Shown: piece after piece, positions 9,832-22,514 of the stretch
Layout: every line of letters starts with the position of its first letter
Numbering within the stretch: position 1 is the stretch's first letter
Assembly (NCBI GenBank): GCA_030686995.1
Contig: CM060697.1
Coordinates: forward strand, 101,650,772 to 101,714,771
Direction: 5' to 3'
Length of the DNA stretch: 64,000 nt
From: Artemisia argyi
Lineage: Eukaryota; Streptophyta; Magnoliopsida; Asterales; Asteraceae
Translations under genes and position numbers: made by a program
The notes under the pieces: generated by a model
What the model was told of the DNA's origin: nothing
The model's input: only the letters and a program-made list of their open reading frames with translations
The model's database searches: none

Positions 9832-11058
9832 CTACTCCTTCAAGTTATGGCAGTCATTTGTAAGGTGTCCCTTTTCTCCATGATAATGACAATACTTGTC
9901 CATGTTCTCCCTTGACGGTCTTCCCTTCAACGGAGGGGGCGCCGGTAGTCTGAGATGATGCTCGGTAGCTAGGATTTCTTTAGGAGCCTTGGTAAGTACA
10001 TTCAAGTCTAACGGCCGGGTGTCCCTCCTGTTTGTGTCGTTACGACGATACTCCCCTCTGTAGTCTGTCCTATTGTCATTCTTCACTGGACCGTAGGGTA
10101 TAAAATGATTGTTTTGACGAGGCCTGAATTCTTCCCGGCGATTGTCCTGCTGACGATTTCCCCGGAAAGAATATCGTCGAGCGTTTGAGTCATGCTTGTT
10201 GTAAGGGCTATAGTAGTGATCCCTCTTGTAGTTGTCCATCCTTTCCCCTCTTGGTACTTCGGCTGATCGATATGCTTTTTCAGAGCGGATGAAGTCATCA
10301 ACCCTTATCATCATTTCGGTTACTGATCGGGGGATTTTTTCGGAGAACCTTTTTGCTAGCTCCGGACACTTGCAACCGTCGATGAAAGAGGATATCTGCA
10401 TTACCTCTGGTACTCCGGAAAGTGACTAGCTTCATCCGTCCATCGTTCTTTAAATTCTGATAACCCCTCATTGGCTTGCCGGACGATTTTAGTGATTTCC
10501 ATGGGGTCCCTGATGCATTTTCTTCGAAGGGCGAATCTTTGCACAAATTGCTCACATAAGGTGTCCCAATTGTCGATGCTTCCTCGTGGTAGGCTGTCGA
10601 ACCATCCTCTGCCAGCATCGTCTAAAGTCTGTTAGAACATCATGCACCATATGGGCATGGGTCAGGCGCCCTGGTTGGCGGCTCCTTCGAAACTTGTGAT
10701 ATGATCATCCGGATCTGTGGACCCATCGTACAATTTGATATGCGAAGGCATCGAATATTTTGTATTTTTTGGTCCGGAAAAGTCAATGATCCTTCGGGTG
10801 AAAGGACTCTTTGATGCTGCTTTGAAGGGTTTAGAAAGATCGTCCGTCATTTCTTGTTCTGCTTTCTCCGGTATCTTGGGGTTCTTCGTCTTCGAAGTCG
10901 AGCTGGATAGGCTTAATCGGTGTTTCCCCTGTGGCATTGTGTTGTTGGATTAAAGCTTTCAAGGCGATGAGATGATTCTGGATTTGTTCTATGCTGCTAG
11001 CATTGATATCTGGATCTTTTCCACTTCCTTCAGGTGTTGTAGGAGTAGGACCTGTCAT
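9832..11058 (-). pseudogene. Tat gag with several frameshifts
   Basis: The start ATG is at 11058. A short Glu/Thr-rich leader is followed, after a frameshift near 10850, by a capsid-like region (FSGPKNTKYSMPSHIKLYDG), then a stop after NQGA. The core continues around 10620-10405 (GWFDSLPRGSIDNWDTL, LSEFKERW), and after another frameshift near 10405 passes into an Arg-rich region and a His/Cys knuckle (CHYHGEKGHLTNDC) at about 9850-9890. This is the usual gag order. At least three breaks make it non-functional. Confidence 0.8.
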
Positions 11059-11087
11059 CTCTTAGCTTCGGTAGAGTGAATGACGAG

Positions 11088-11104
11088 TCCCACGGATGGC
11101 GCCA
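11088..11104 (-). other. Primer binding site of the Tat element
   Basis: On the minus strand TGGCGCCATCCGTGGGA, three bases inside the LTR end. This form recurs in Tat-lineage elements; I do not name the tRNA. Confidence 0.7.
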
Positions 11105-11107
11105 ATT

Positions 11108-11648
11108 TGTTGAAGTAAAATCTTGCTTTTACCTTCGACAAGCGGATATGCCCTCTGGACTCTGCTTGGTCCTTCGGGTGAAAGGTATCTCTCGGCGAAG
11201 GAAGGTTCCTCCAGATACCTACAAAATAGATACGTCCGTTAGACTCACCCCGGGAGTATCCCCATGACCAACCTCCGGCGTGAGAGTAAGTATATGTTTT
11301 AGAGAGAGAGAGTATGAATATAAAATAAGTTATAAGATGGAAAGAAAGTTGTTTAACCTTGATGATTTCTTCTCTATTTATAGGCTAACTTGGTAAGGTA
11401 CAAGGTTGATTGGTACTTACCCCTTAATGGTTGCTTGTTTATGCTCCATTTATCAAGTACTTATGTACTTGTTTGTACTTTGATTTACTTTGATTCATTT
11501 AGGCATCATCTATCCGGAGTGCTTGTTAATCCGGAAGGGTATAGTCTTCCGGATTCTGTCAAGTGGCTAGCCTTGCTTTATTAGTCCATTCTATTTGACT
11601 GTTGGTTCGATCCCTCCGGATTTAATCCGGAGGGTACATACGGCAACA
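11108..11648 (-). mobile_element. 5' LTR of the Tat element, 541 bp
   Basis: Plus-strand ends TGTTGAAGTAAAA and ACGGCAACA give the TG...CA termini. A TATA-like CTATAAATAGAG on the minus strand lies near 11368-11384. Five TCCGGA palindromes cluster at 11512-11632, on the U3 side. A GA-rich stretch sits at 11302-11312. Confidence 0.75.
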
Positions 11649-12437
11649 GAACCTCTATCAATGATTTATTCACGTTATTGGGTTAGCTAGAAACAGAAAC
11701 TCTGCTCATGTTATGCTCAATAGTTAATACTGTATAGATAGTTTTCATTTTTTTCTTCTTTTTTCGAAAAGGCATGAAGGATTTATTAGAATAAAAAAGA
11801 ACGAGTTACATTGTTTTACAGTTTACCACGTTTGGGATCATGCCAACATATAAGTTAGTAAGTAGTGATCACCTTGATATCTCACTCAATGTGATCTTAT
11901 TTACTTCCCCAAATGTGAAACAATCTGTGTCACAAAGTTCTATACTTCTTATATACGGAGTATCAAATATGAAACCATGTTTTGAGAGGGAAAAAAGATA
12001 TACAATAGAACAAGTGAACAACACAATACTCAAAGACACGTCAAAATAATAATAATAATAAATAAATAAATAAAAATATAAATGAAAAAAATGAAAATAT
12101 AGCATGGTCACTTGAATTGATTAAGACAAGATTTCACGTCACTAACAATAATAATCGAAACTACTTCGATTGTAAGGTTTCTTAAGTTATAATTATAACA
12201 ACCAAAAAAAACAATTAAATATTGATAAACACACATTAAATGATAAGTAGTACGCGATAATAAAGCGAGGGAGTATGTCTCGCATGTTGCGGCGAAACTT
12301 TTTGGATTTGATATTTTGCGTTTTTTGAATGACAATTTTAGTCGTGCGTAACTCAAAAGCAAGTATTTGACTCGTTTTATTCGAAATATGACATTTTTTT
12401 ATTGGCATATTAATGAATATTTTGAATATTTGTTAGA
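11649..12437. other. Intergenic, no gene seen
   Basis: AT-rich sequence with a short (AAT)n run near 12045-12080. The short frames on either strand have no recognisable domains. The last nine bases (12429-12437) are one target-duplication copy of the next element. Confidence 0.5.
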
Positions 12438-12684
12438 GAGTAATTTGAAAAATCGTTCTTGTGGTTTGGTCAAATTACACGTTTCGTCTTTGTGCTTCAC
12501 TGTTACGTGCATTTTTGATCCTTCAATTGTGAAATTTGGCAAACCACAAGGAGGATTTTTGCAATGATGGAGAACCAAAAGTGCACGTAACAGTGCAAAA
12601 TAAGAACGATCTTTGCACTTAATAAACCATAAGGACTAAATGTGCAATTTTGCCAAACGAAAAGGACGATTTTGCAATTTACTC
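12438..12684. mobile_element. MITE with about 110-130 bp inverted arms and 9-bp target duplication
   Basis: The two halves are inverted copies (GAGTAATTTGAAAAATCGTTC against the complement of the right end). Flanks TTTGTTAGA (12429-12437) and TTTATTAGA (12685-12693) differ by one base; a 9-bp duplication points to the Mutator superfamily. Both arms carry ACTGTTACGTGCA. Confidence 0.75.
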
Positions 12685-12693
12685 TTTATTAGA

Positions 12694-12942
12694 TAAGTGA
12701 TAAATAAAGTTTATTGTATAAACAATTGTAAAAGGTGTAAATTTAAGAAAGTTTATGTAACGCGTTACATAATTTGGACATGTGTTTTGAATTTTTATAA
12801 CTAAATTTGTATTTGAACAAACTTTGGGATAATTTTTAAAGTTATTCAATAGGGTAAAAGCCTTTGACCCGTTCGCCAAATCTTGTTCAGTTCCATCCAA
12901 GCTCGGTTTTGTGTGGTGGTTTAAATTTTTATTTTTTGTATA

Positions 12943-12982
<40 letters not shown>

Positions 12983-13514
12983 TTTTATTTTTTTTTATAT
13001 CACAGTTCAATATTTTATATAAAAACATATAAAAGTTTTGCAATATTGAGCTCATTTTGTTCACAATATGAATAAATTCTCGACGGTATATTTTTTATAA
13101 GAAAAACGGTAGATATTCGTTAGATATGTGATAAGTAAAGTTTATTATTTAAGAAAAAAAAACGTAAAAAAAGAAAGTGCATGGTAATTATCGTACCTTT
13201 TTTTGTTATTAAATATGTGTTTAAAAAAACTTTATAATAGTTTTTAAAGTCATTCGGTAGGTTAAGTAAGTATTTTGAAAGTTCATTTTTTTTTCAAATA
13301 TATATTAAACTTCAACATTTTTTATAAAATCGTACGTATGTAAAAGGTATATCAATGTTGGGTTCATTTTTATGTAAAAGGTATATTTTAGTGAACAAAG
13401 TTTGTTGTATAGAAAAGTCGTAAATAGCAAAAGGTTTAAGGTAATTTTCTGAAAGGTTGTTTTTTTTTATTTTTTAGTTGTTTTTGGCTTCGTATCGTGC
13501 CGTGTTAAATACTA
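12694..13514. other. AT-rich intergenic with a 36-base T run
   Basis: Holds a T36 tract at 12945-12980 and no credible gene. Confidence 0.5.
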
Positions 13515-13774
13515 CTACATCCGTTCTATAAAAACTGTAAACTTTTATTTTTTCTAGTCTTTTTTTTTTTTTTCAACTTTAACCGTAAATATTTTTGTGT
13601 ACATTATATAACACTTGACGAAAACTATATGAATAAATTGGGATTTAAATATATTTTCATTGGTATGATTTTTATTAAATACTATATAATGCAAATAAAA
13701 ATATTTAAAGTCAAAGTTGAAAAAAAAAAGAAAAAAAGAGGTCAAAATGGACAATTACTATGCGACGGAGGGAG
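13515..13774. mobile_element. Stowaway (Tc1/mariner) MITE, about 260 bp
   Basis: Ends CTACATCCGTTC and, inverted, CTCCCTCCGTCGC, flanked by TA. The interior is an AT-rich inverted repeat (AAAGTCAAAGTTGAAAAA at the right, its complement at the left). These are the standard Stowaway terminal sequences. Confidence 0.85.
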
Positions 13775-13787
13775 TAGTTATTTTTGT

Positions 13788-13950
13788 TAGCCGTATATTA
13801 CAAGTTATTGATAAAGGATAAGCTTGATAAAATGGCGTTTAGGTGTACATTAAAGACGATTAGCAATGATGTGCTAATTATCTTTAATATACTCCTAAAC
13901 GTCTTCTTATCAAGTTTGTCATTTAGCAATGACTTGTAATATAGGTCTAA
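13788..13950. mobile_element. Hairpin MITE, about 163 bp
   Basis: Almost entirely palindromic: TATATTACAAGTTATTG... at the left and its complement at the right, with a loop around 13875. Half-copies of the same family occur at 20241-20324 and 20401-20487. The superfamily is not clear from the ends. Confidence 0.65.
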
Positions 13951-15191
13951 CAATTTTTTGGCTTCGTATTCGGCAGTGTTAAAGGACGCCGTTGCCGTTC
14001 GTCACCATAATTGGGCATATTTATAATGACGAAATACCACAATAATGTAAGCGTTCGTGGTTAGCTCGTTTGATCAAGAAGCTTATGTGATAACATACCA
14101 CGTGTCGTCATATTTTTATATAATAAAATGTTTATAATCTATTATCATGTGTAACGATTTCATATGTAGTTGATTTAATAGTTGATAATTTGATTATGTG
14201 ACGTATTGTTTATTTGATTTAATTAGTATTTTATTACTTTTCGTAACATATTAAGAATTGTGAGGATAGTCATGCAAAGCGCAACTAATTTGCTTTCATA
14301 ATTGTACCTACCAACTTATTTTTTGGATTTAATAATTTGACCTAAATGAAAGTTGGCCGAGTAATCAGATAAGTTCACTGCGTGTGAAGAATAAATATGG
14401 TAGCAACTAATTTCTTCAACAACACGAGACAGCGTGGCCCGTGTGATGTACGGGCTTTGTTCATTGTAAAAATTTATCCGTTTTGCAAGAGTTATGCGTA
14501 TTTAATTATTATATGTTTAGTGTGCTTCTTGAGGAGGAACAGTTTTACATCACAATACTTTACATGATTACATCTACAATAAGCTTAATGATAACTTATA
14601 TAACACATGTAACATGTTGCAAACAAAATGACATTTTATTCGTGCTTAATTTACTAAATGTCTTTTGTATAGTACTGGTGTTGGTATTATAGAACATTAA
14701 CCATCAAACGCAACAATACAAATGCAAGTACATTAATAATTTGTTTTGGTGGTAAGTATACAATCATACATTCATATAATGGGATTGTACATACCAAAGC
14801 AATATTGTATCAAGCATAAACACAAAACTTTTAATCAAGTTTCTTCGTACCTAAAATTCAGCATAATTTTTTTCAGCAAACTAAACTTAAACATTAATAC
14901 TTGCAATTTGAACGTTGCTACAAACCTACAATAGTGTGAACTTCAACTTTCTTTTGTTTGATCTTTTCTAGATGGAATTGCTTTTTATTATCATCTTTTT
15001 CTGCAAATCTGGTTTCTACTTCACTACAACATCAGTTGGTGTGCTTGAAATTAATTGAGGACTGATCACATGTGGAAGTCTCTCATGTATAATTGTTAGA
15101 TGAATCGTTAGGTGATTGAAATATTCATCAATAACGGGTTACATAGTTTCTCCTATTTCACAGTTAAGAATCTATTACAAATACATAAATA

Positions 15192-15192
<1 letters not shown>
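13951..15192. other. Intergenic, no gene seen
   Basis: No frame longer than about 70 codons and no family resemblance. A CACGTG box lies at about 14099-14104 but there is no gene near to give it meaning. Confidence 0.4.

Positions 15193-15235
<43 letters not shown>
15193..15235 (+). repeat. A43 homopolymer
   Basis: Uninterrupted run of 43 A. It could be the tail of a retroposed transcript; the 250 bases before it look like a 3' UTR, but I see no source gene and no target duplication. Confidence 0.9.
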
Positions 15236-15236
<1 letters not shown>

Positions 15237-17702
15237 ATCTTCCTAAATGTATGAGCTTAAAGATCTCTTAATGTGTCACTCAGTATCCGTGCAATTGTTT
15301 AGATATGTCTTTGAACTTACTACTATAACTTCAATTGCGATACTCAGTTATTGAGTGTCACGGCAATTGGACAATGCTTCTATAACTATTACGGGTCATA
15401 AATGATAATCCAAATAAACGTTACATTACTCATTTATCTGTCATCCTCGAGCTTAAACTACTAACTCTATTAATCCAAACAACCTCTGACTGTATCTAAA
15501 TATATGCGCCAAACATAAGGCAACACATGACATTCCACACACAAAACAACATAAATACTTATATAACAACCACCTATATCAACATTAACATCTAAACTGG
15601 ATATTTTCAGACCCATAATGCTCAGAGTCATCTTCACCCTTTAGACAGCCAAACACCCCTTTAAATAAATTTGCAATGTATAAAAATAAAAGAGAAGATA
15701 GATAGATATTTTCTAACATACATACTTTCTTCAGACGGATAATCAGGTGTCTTCTATAAGGTGAAGTGTTTGCCAATAAACAAAGATGATCCACCGACAA
15801 ATCGATATTTATACAAAAACTAATCAAAATGATTACCTGATTGTGTCCATTGAAGGCGTCGTCAATTCAATTTAGTCTTTTCACATTACATTATATACCA
15901 GCAACAAAAAAGAATAAAAAAGTTTAAACTGTGATCTACCCTCTGCCAACTGTTCTGGGTATCCAAATCCCAAATCGAGACATATATAGAACAATTGAAA
16001 ACATAAAAATTGACATCACATCCAGAATCACATATTTTAGTAACAGAAGCAAAAGTCATAGTAACGCTCAGTATGTAGGAAACAACAGATAAATCAATAG
16101 AAGGAAGGTGTGTCAACTGAACCAATACCTGCTAATTGTATAAACTCACCATTACCGGAGCTAACCCAAACACCCCCTTAATCATCTGGTATTTCGGTTG
16201 GCTAGGTACGGTATTGCTGAAAATTGCTCCACTGCTCCTTTTTTCACCATTCCTATGAATGTTGGCCTGCAAAATGGTTTGTGGCAAAATTTGAGTGATG
16301 ACTTTTACTCAAAATACATGACCTTTATTGTAATACGCTACTGTTGGTAGTGATTTTGACCTTAGAAATTCCCCATTATGTTATTGATTGGTTTTGTAGG
16401 CGTTTGACTAATAGTCACTTTTATAACACAACATCAATAACTCACATCCAATACTGAAATACCCTTTTCGGATGCAAACAACATGATTAAATAACCCTTT
16501 GAAGTATGATCAGATTACAGGCTGTTTCAAGAAATTACCTGTACCATAATGTCGAAGATCCCGGTACCACCAAAGGCTCTCCTTACCAAGCTTGAGTTCA
16601 TCTAGGCAATTATCCAAGGAATCCAGACGTTCTTCCCTTTGACTTCCACCAATAAGAGTTACTCTTTTCAACCCGTACCTAACCCGCTCAGTTACACTTT
16701 TCAACCCGCACCTAGCCCACCCATTTGACATACAAACTTACCAATAACTTTAGAAATCCCCAGGCCAAGACCAATAGAGGAATAAGTGAATGACATAACA
16801 ACAGCTAACATGGAAAGCCATGAAATCTGGTAAAATCTAGGATTTGAGAAAATAAAATTTCTACAATACCAAACATAAGCATGTATGGTGTTCCCAACTT
16901 GATCTTTTTATTGCTCTGTATACATAAATCATCAAAAGATAAAGTAATATTAGTAACACATTAGCTAATAGTAAATATTGACATTAAAAAAAGCAAATTA
17001 CATAATAGGTTACAACTAAAGTTTTAATAAATTATTAAATTTCTATAGTTTTTCTTACAGAATGTTTATTGAATCTTTTGTCTTTTAAAAATAAACAATC
17101 ATTGAAAACTTATTTAAGTGTAGGAATCCGAATTTCAACTTTTTCTATCGTGTTTCTATGTAAATCTTTGAATGTCATAAAACTTCATAATATTATACTA
17201 CATTTTAAAGGTGGTTACCATTTTACTAATATATAATATCTTCTGACATGTTTCTAGTGGGCATAGCTAATAAAAGTTGATGTTGTATTTACTTTTCTAG
17301 ATACATATATTTACCCGTGATCTTTGTCATTTCTGGTAAGATATCTATAAGAAGAAAGCATGAAACAGGGATAAGCGTATTACCCGTGGAACCAAGGTTG
17401 ACCAATTCCTCATGGCACTCACTTATTCAATTCTTATTAATAATGGCAATAATAAGATTTATAATCTACATCTCCTAATCCCTATTTGTTGCGTGGCATA
17501 ACAATTTAGTAATTTCTGTAATTACTTACGTTTATCAGCAAATGTGCATATGGGCCCTCGACACAACAAATCACTTGCACAATAGAGTTCAAAAACAATT
17601 TTCAACTACTTGTATGATGGAAAAGGATAAGTAATAACATCAATAACAGTAACAGTAAACTGCATAATAAGAGAACACGGATGAACAATAATTTGCTCTT
17701 AC
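15236..17702. other. Gene-poor DNA, possible decayed minus-strand unit
   Basis: Short minus-strand frames at 15585-15827 and 16510-16731 have no recognisable domain and no clear splice junctions. The phrase AACACCCC recurs near 15650 and 16170. I see no supported gene. Confidence 0.35.
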
Positions 17703-18099
17703 CCGACACTTGAGCTTTGGAATATATCCTTCAATCCGCAATACTTTATCAGAAGCAACGTTAACATTATGTCCATCATTTCTATCAGCATTTGGACTAT
17801 AAAACTCTAATATTATCGACCCACTAACTTGATCTGGATATGCATTTTCAATCACAGCAGTGTTGATCAAATCAGACTCACTTCGATTTTCTAAAACTAC
17901 CTCTAATATTTTCTTCAAATCCAGCATCGAAAGTCAGCATATTACTTTGACCGCCATCAAACTGAGGGTTTGGTGGAATCTGTCCTAAGGTCCTACCAAT
18001 GCTTTTGGAAGTCACCAACTTCTCAGGTAATATATCATTTCCCGTATCTTTATTAATACCACCACTTTTTGGCACTCGAGCATCATTTTTTTTGTTCAT
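17703..18099 (-). pseudogene. Uncharacterised exon-like segments, minus strand
   Basis: Two overlapping minus-strand frames: 18099-17878 (Lys/Gly/Asn-rich, 73 residues) and 17927 down to 17703. The second ends at a good splice donor, CGG/GTAAGAG, after GYIPKLKCR, in phase 0, which suggests a true exon end. I do not recognise the protein. The frame change near 17900 means either a frameshift or that only the second frame is real. It may belong with the kinase scrap at 19.1-19.3 kb in one decayed transcription unit, but nothing proves that. Confidence 0.35.
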
Positions 18100-19098
18100 G
18101 CTTCTGAGCTTTTTTCTTATAATTTCTACCTTTTGTCCACATATGGTGGCAAAGCTCTACCAATCCCAACCTGCCTTGGCCTCTTTTTGAACAACCGGTT
18201 CACCACCTTCTCCTATAAACACACAAACAATCACCATATTTATGATATAAAAAAGATACCTACAAAATTTAAATAATATGATATCAGTTGTCAACCATAT
18301 TTATAATTACGTATATAAGCAGTAAAGTACTAAAAATAAGTAATCTCAAACACCACCTCAGTACTTGTAGGTTGATCCGCATATCAAGATTAGGACTGAG
18401 GGAATTAGATCATTATGTTTAATGGATCTGTAAATTCTTGTAAGCTGGTGTGCAACAGAATAAGCAATCACGTACACGCCCTCTTTACTTGTAGTCTCAT
18501 CTCCATGTCGAGTTTAGGTAACAGTAATGAGGGAATTGAATGAGTTCATTATGATTCTCACAGCAAGGCAGAAAGAATAAGTAATCCCAAACACCCACTT
18601 TTTTTTACTTGTAGGCTGATGTGCGGTTCAAGATTAGGACTGAGGGAATTAGTTCCAGTGGATCTGTCAATTCATGTAAGCTGATGTACAACAAAGCACA
18701 AAGATAAATAATCACACGCACACCTTTTTTACTTGAAGTCTGAACCGAACAGGTAGCTTTTGTTGATCAACATCATGCAACACCTCAATGTAAGAAAATC
18801 TAATTGTCTTTTATTAGTTTCGGTTATCAGATTTCAAATAGATGACTGGCTCTCGTCTACAAAACCAATTCCATTACATTACATTCTTAAAAAAAAAAAT
18901 AAAAAAAAATAAAAAAATAACTCTTTCCTAATTAAATCCATTACAATTAAAGGAAAAGCTACCTCAACGGCCTCCACAAACGGTTCATAAAGCTCGCTGA
19001 CTCCATTAATCTCAAATAGTCACACAATTCATGTAAAAACATAAAATATACATAATCAAAACAAAAAAGATTGAATCTTTATAATAATAAAAATAGGA
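18100..19098. other. Intergenic or intronic, short direct repeats
   Basis: Contains three related stretches with ACTTGTAG(G/T)...TGATC/TG about 18360, 18490 and 18610, each near AATCCCAAACACC or a variant. No gene seen. Confidence 0.35.
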
Positions 19099-19300
19099 TT
19101 AAACCTTTTGATAAGAGACAATTAACTGCATATCGGGTGAAAATTTATCGCCAACAATCCATGGGTGGCCTGTTAAAGAAACCAAGATCCAAATTAGTAA
19201 AAAAAATATCCCTTTTTCTGTATTTCTATCAAGCATTTTCTTTATAAGATCTTTAGCACTGTCTATAGCATTTAACCTCATACAAATCTGTTTAACCTGA
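19099..19300 (-). pseudogene. CDPK-like protein kinase C-terminal scrap
   Basis: Minus-strand translation contains SAKDLIKKMLDRNTEKG, then after about 30 bases with an AG acceptor (TTTAACAG), GHPWIVGDKFSPDMQ. This is the end of the kinase domain (subdomains X-XI) of calcium-dependent protein kinases, where SAKDL...MLxxxP..R.TA...HPW is typical. The piece between looks like a remnant intron or a small deletion: the usual KRLTAHEVL segment is missing. No catalytic core (HRD, DFG) is found near it, so it is a fragment. The resemblance is short and I hold it loosely. Confidence 0.5.
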
Positions 19301-19310
19301 TTAATTCTAA

Positions 19311-20240
19311 AATGATTTCAAACAATTATAAGAACTAATTCATACAATTAATTCATCAACGTGATTTTCCCAAAAATTTTTCCCAAAAACAACCGATTTT
19401 CTTACCCATCTTGTTGCATCATATCAGCCGAACCTCAAATCACCATGAATCTCATCACAACCACCCTTTCAATACTCTCTCTCTCAAATTCTAATTACAA
19501 AAACCAATGAATATAACATCACAAATTCAACTTAATTGAAAAGAAAGACAAAAATAAAAAGAAAACTCAAAATTTAATTTTTTTCATACCTATAGTTCTT
19601 GAATCAATGAACTTCCTCAGTAGATATGGCAATTGATAACGGGTTTCCAAATTCTTTATTTTATGGTGTTCCCGTGCTTGTGGTTTGCCGGATTTTTAGA
19701 CAGAGAAGATGAGGGAGAAACTGTATGTGAAGTGTGAGAGATGAGGATGGTGGTATAGATTAGTATAATTAGTGGGAGGTTGGTGGTACTCGTGAATTTG
19801 GAAGGACTCTAACAATAACTGATGCAATAAGTTGGCGGGAGATATCAAGAGACACTCCATTATGGCTTTATATTTATGTAAAAGCTCTTCACATTAGCTA
19901 CTTGGTTAGCTTAATCTCATCATATTAGAGTTGCCAAGCTCAAACCATAAATTCACATGCTCAATTAATGCTCAACTTGCAACTCATTCTTTATATATAG
20001 TTAGATGATTTAGGTGTACAAGATGGATATGTTCTCAACTTCTCATACATGCAAAATGCTTAGATTAGCTCAAGTTATCTCTCAACTTATAGACGTGCCA
20101 CGTCAGCTTTTATCTTATAACATTTTTATAACAAAAAACCTTAAAAGCACCTTCCCTAATAACATTCATATAACACTCAATAAAAAAAAATCACATTTTA
20201 CACTAAAATAAATAAATAAAACACAATCTTGCGTTATTGT
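19311..20240. other. Possible promoter/5' UTR region of the decayed minus-strand unit
   Basis: A TATAAAG-like element on the minus strand near 19868-19880 and pyrimidine-rich stretches (TCTCTCTC near 19480) would suit a 5' UTR reading leftward. No intact start frame follows. No gene is assigned. Confidence 0.3.
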
Positions 20241-20487
20241 TAACCGTATATTACAAGTAATTGCTAAAGGATAAGTTTGATAAGAAGGCGTTTAAGTGTA
20301 CATTAAAGATGATTAGCAATTTTGTGTTTCATCTGCTCTGTTTGATGAATTTCGCTCCAGTCCAAGCATCCAGTGTCCTCTCGCTTTGACTGCGGGGGAG
20401 TATTAGCGTATATTACAAGTAATTGCTAAATGATAAGCTTGATGAAAATGCGCTTAGGTTTACAATAAAGATGATTAACAATTTACC
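20241..20487. mobile_element. Two half-copies of the hairpin MITE family
   Basis: 20241-20324 and 20401-20487 both match the left arm of 13788-13950 (TATATTACAAGTAATTGCTAAA...GCG(T/C)TTA(A/G)G). The gap between them is unrelated. They lack the right arms, so they are truncated copies in the same orientation. Confidence 0.6.
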
Positions 20488-22152
20488 CTAAATAGATCAT
20501 GAATAGTTATACCCATAACATTTGCACCTATAATTCACCTATAACACGGTATGCGATACAGTTTAACCGTGTTATAATAATCAAATTTGCCCAGTAACAT
20601 GTCTATAACTTGTTGCACCATTTTATCCAAACACTTTTATTAGTTAAACAATATAGATAAGCTGCACGAATCCAGTATATGGTCTTAAAGTTGACCCATA
20701 CGATCAATTTGAGTCTTTTAAAGCAAACCACTTGTACAAAAAGCTCTTTACTTAATTTTGAAGTTGTAGTTTATTTTGGTAACTCTTAAGTTGGACGGAA
20801 TACTAAAGTGTAAAACCTTTAATACTTTTGGTCACCAAAAGAAGAAAAAAACACATATTTTTGGGCCACTGAATCACAAATGGGAGAATGAATGCAAAAT
20901 CATGTACACCAAAATACCCTTCAAAATGCTTTCGTGTTAAAGTGTCTGATAGATAGAAAGATATAGTTCCAATATCGAATAAAGAACCAAACACATTTGG
21001 TATAACGGTATGTAAATGACTAATCAATCAAAAGACTGTAGATTCAAGTTTCAATTGTTACTGTGTGAGGTATTACGTAGAATAGTTTGTTTTCCAAAAG
21101 AAAATAGAAGATTGAATATTTTTTTTCGACGTACAAATAAGAAGTATTTATAGTATCTTGTCATTCAACTCTTAAACATACAAAAAAATAAGTATGACTT
21201 AAAAGATTAAATCATCATAATAAGAAATTCATTTTTGTCGATCTATTGCCGTTAAAAGAAACCATTGTCGATGTTTTTCAGGTAAATTGTACAAGTTCAG
21301 TAACTACATAAGAAATTAAGAACCCATTTCATTTTAGACTATCCTAAGAAGGCAATCATACAAACCATTCTCTAAGAGCATCTTTATATAACGTATTGTA
21401 GTACAACTCCACAAATTAATAGAAAGAATTGTGTATCAGCTATAACTAACTCATATGGAAAAATAAGTTATTGTGGACCATACTTTTAGTAACATGTCAA
21501 AAACGTAAAACCCAAACATTTTCTTAAAGTGATTAGCTAATTAATTGACTAAAACACAACCACCACAACCGATTCCGCTCATACGACCCTTGCCTGAGAA
21601 TAAGGAGACTGATTTTAAGAAAAAGCTTAACAAGAGTGCATGGATTTGTTATTTGTATCTGCGTAAACAAAAATCTAGCTTTAGAAAATTTTGAAAAGTA
21701 TAAAAACCGACTTTTGACTTTTGATAGTCGAAGTTAGAGACTTTCTAATACACTTTTGTCATTGTGTCAATGGAAACATGGAAGGTTTTCTTGTTTGTGT
21801 GAATAAGTGACAATTATGTCAATTTAAGGCTATTGGACAAGCTTCCACGTCCTAAATTGCATTACCACTTTCAACAGAAGGTGTGTGGGCCACGACACGA
21901 ACAATTACATGTGAGTTGATAGGGAAACAAAAAGAAAAATCACGTTTGATCCAAGATTTGGGTCATTTTGACTATAAATATGTGGAAGAAGTTGAATGTT
22001 GAATACTTTTATTCAAAAAAAGCTATCAAAATAAAGTCTTGTTTCAACAATGTAGCTCTCTAAGTCATATGAAAAAGATCGACGAAGAAGCTTTCGGGTC
22101 GATTCTCAAACATCGACTCATTTTAACCCCTACTAATAATCAACTCGAAATT

Positions 22153-22189
<37 letters not shown>

Positions 22190-22428
22190 ATACCCTATAA
22201 CGTGGTCGATCACGATAGTACCGATAGTACCGACAATATAAACAATTATATTACTTCCGGTATAACAGACCATGCTCATACGGAGCATAAGATAATGTGG
22301 CAAATTGTAGAAGGCTAAGACTAAAAGTAATAAGACTATTAAAATCACCCCAACAACGCTATATCAGTTTTCTCTTTTTTCATATACCACTCTGACTAAA
22401 CCTAGACTAAATACACGTAGTAAGGAGA

Positions 22429-22430
<2 letters not shown>
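20488..22430. other. Intergenic, no gene seen
   Basis: AT-rich. A 27-28 base A run lies near 22158-22185. The short frames show no family resemblance. Confidence 0.4.

Positions 22431-22507
<77 letters not shown>
22431..22507. repeat. (AT)n microsatellite
   Basis: About 37 AT units, nearly perfect, followed by a degenerate ATATATAATATATATAA stretch. Confidence 0.95.

Positions 22508-22514
<7 letters not shown>

Larger units (their letters stand above)
5862..11648 (-). mobile_element. Degenerate Tat-lineage Ty3/gypsy element, gag-pol and 5' LTR portion
   Basis: Read on the minus strand: 5' LTR (11108-11648), primer site, gag, protease, RT, RNase H, a second (archaeal-type) RNase H, integrase. 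The paired RNase H domains are the hallmark of the Tat lineage. Its 3' part continues left as the tandem repeats and the antisense ORF, interrupted by the solo LTR at 4106-5856. No 3' LTR was found. Several stops and frameshifts break the polyprotein, so the copy is dead. Confidence 0.85.

Noticed and set aside
16510..16731. Minus-strand 73-codon ORF
   Set aside because: Arg/Leu-rich, with no recognisable motif or splice context, so not reported as a gene.
19790..19860. Short minus-strand ORF beginning ATG in a TC-rich stretch
   Set aside because: Probably UTR of a decayed unit; no domain and no continuation.
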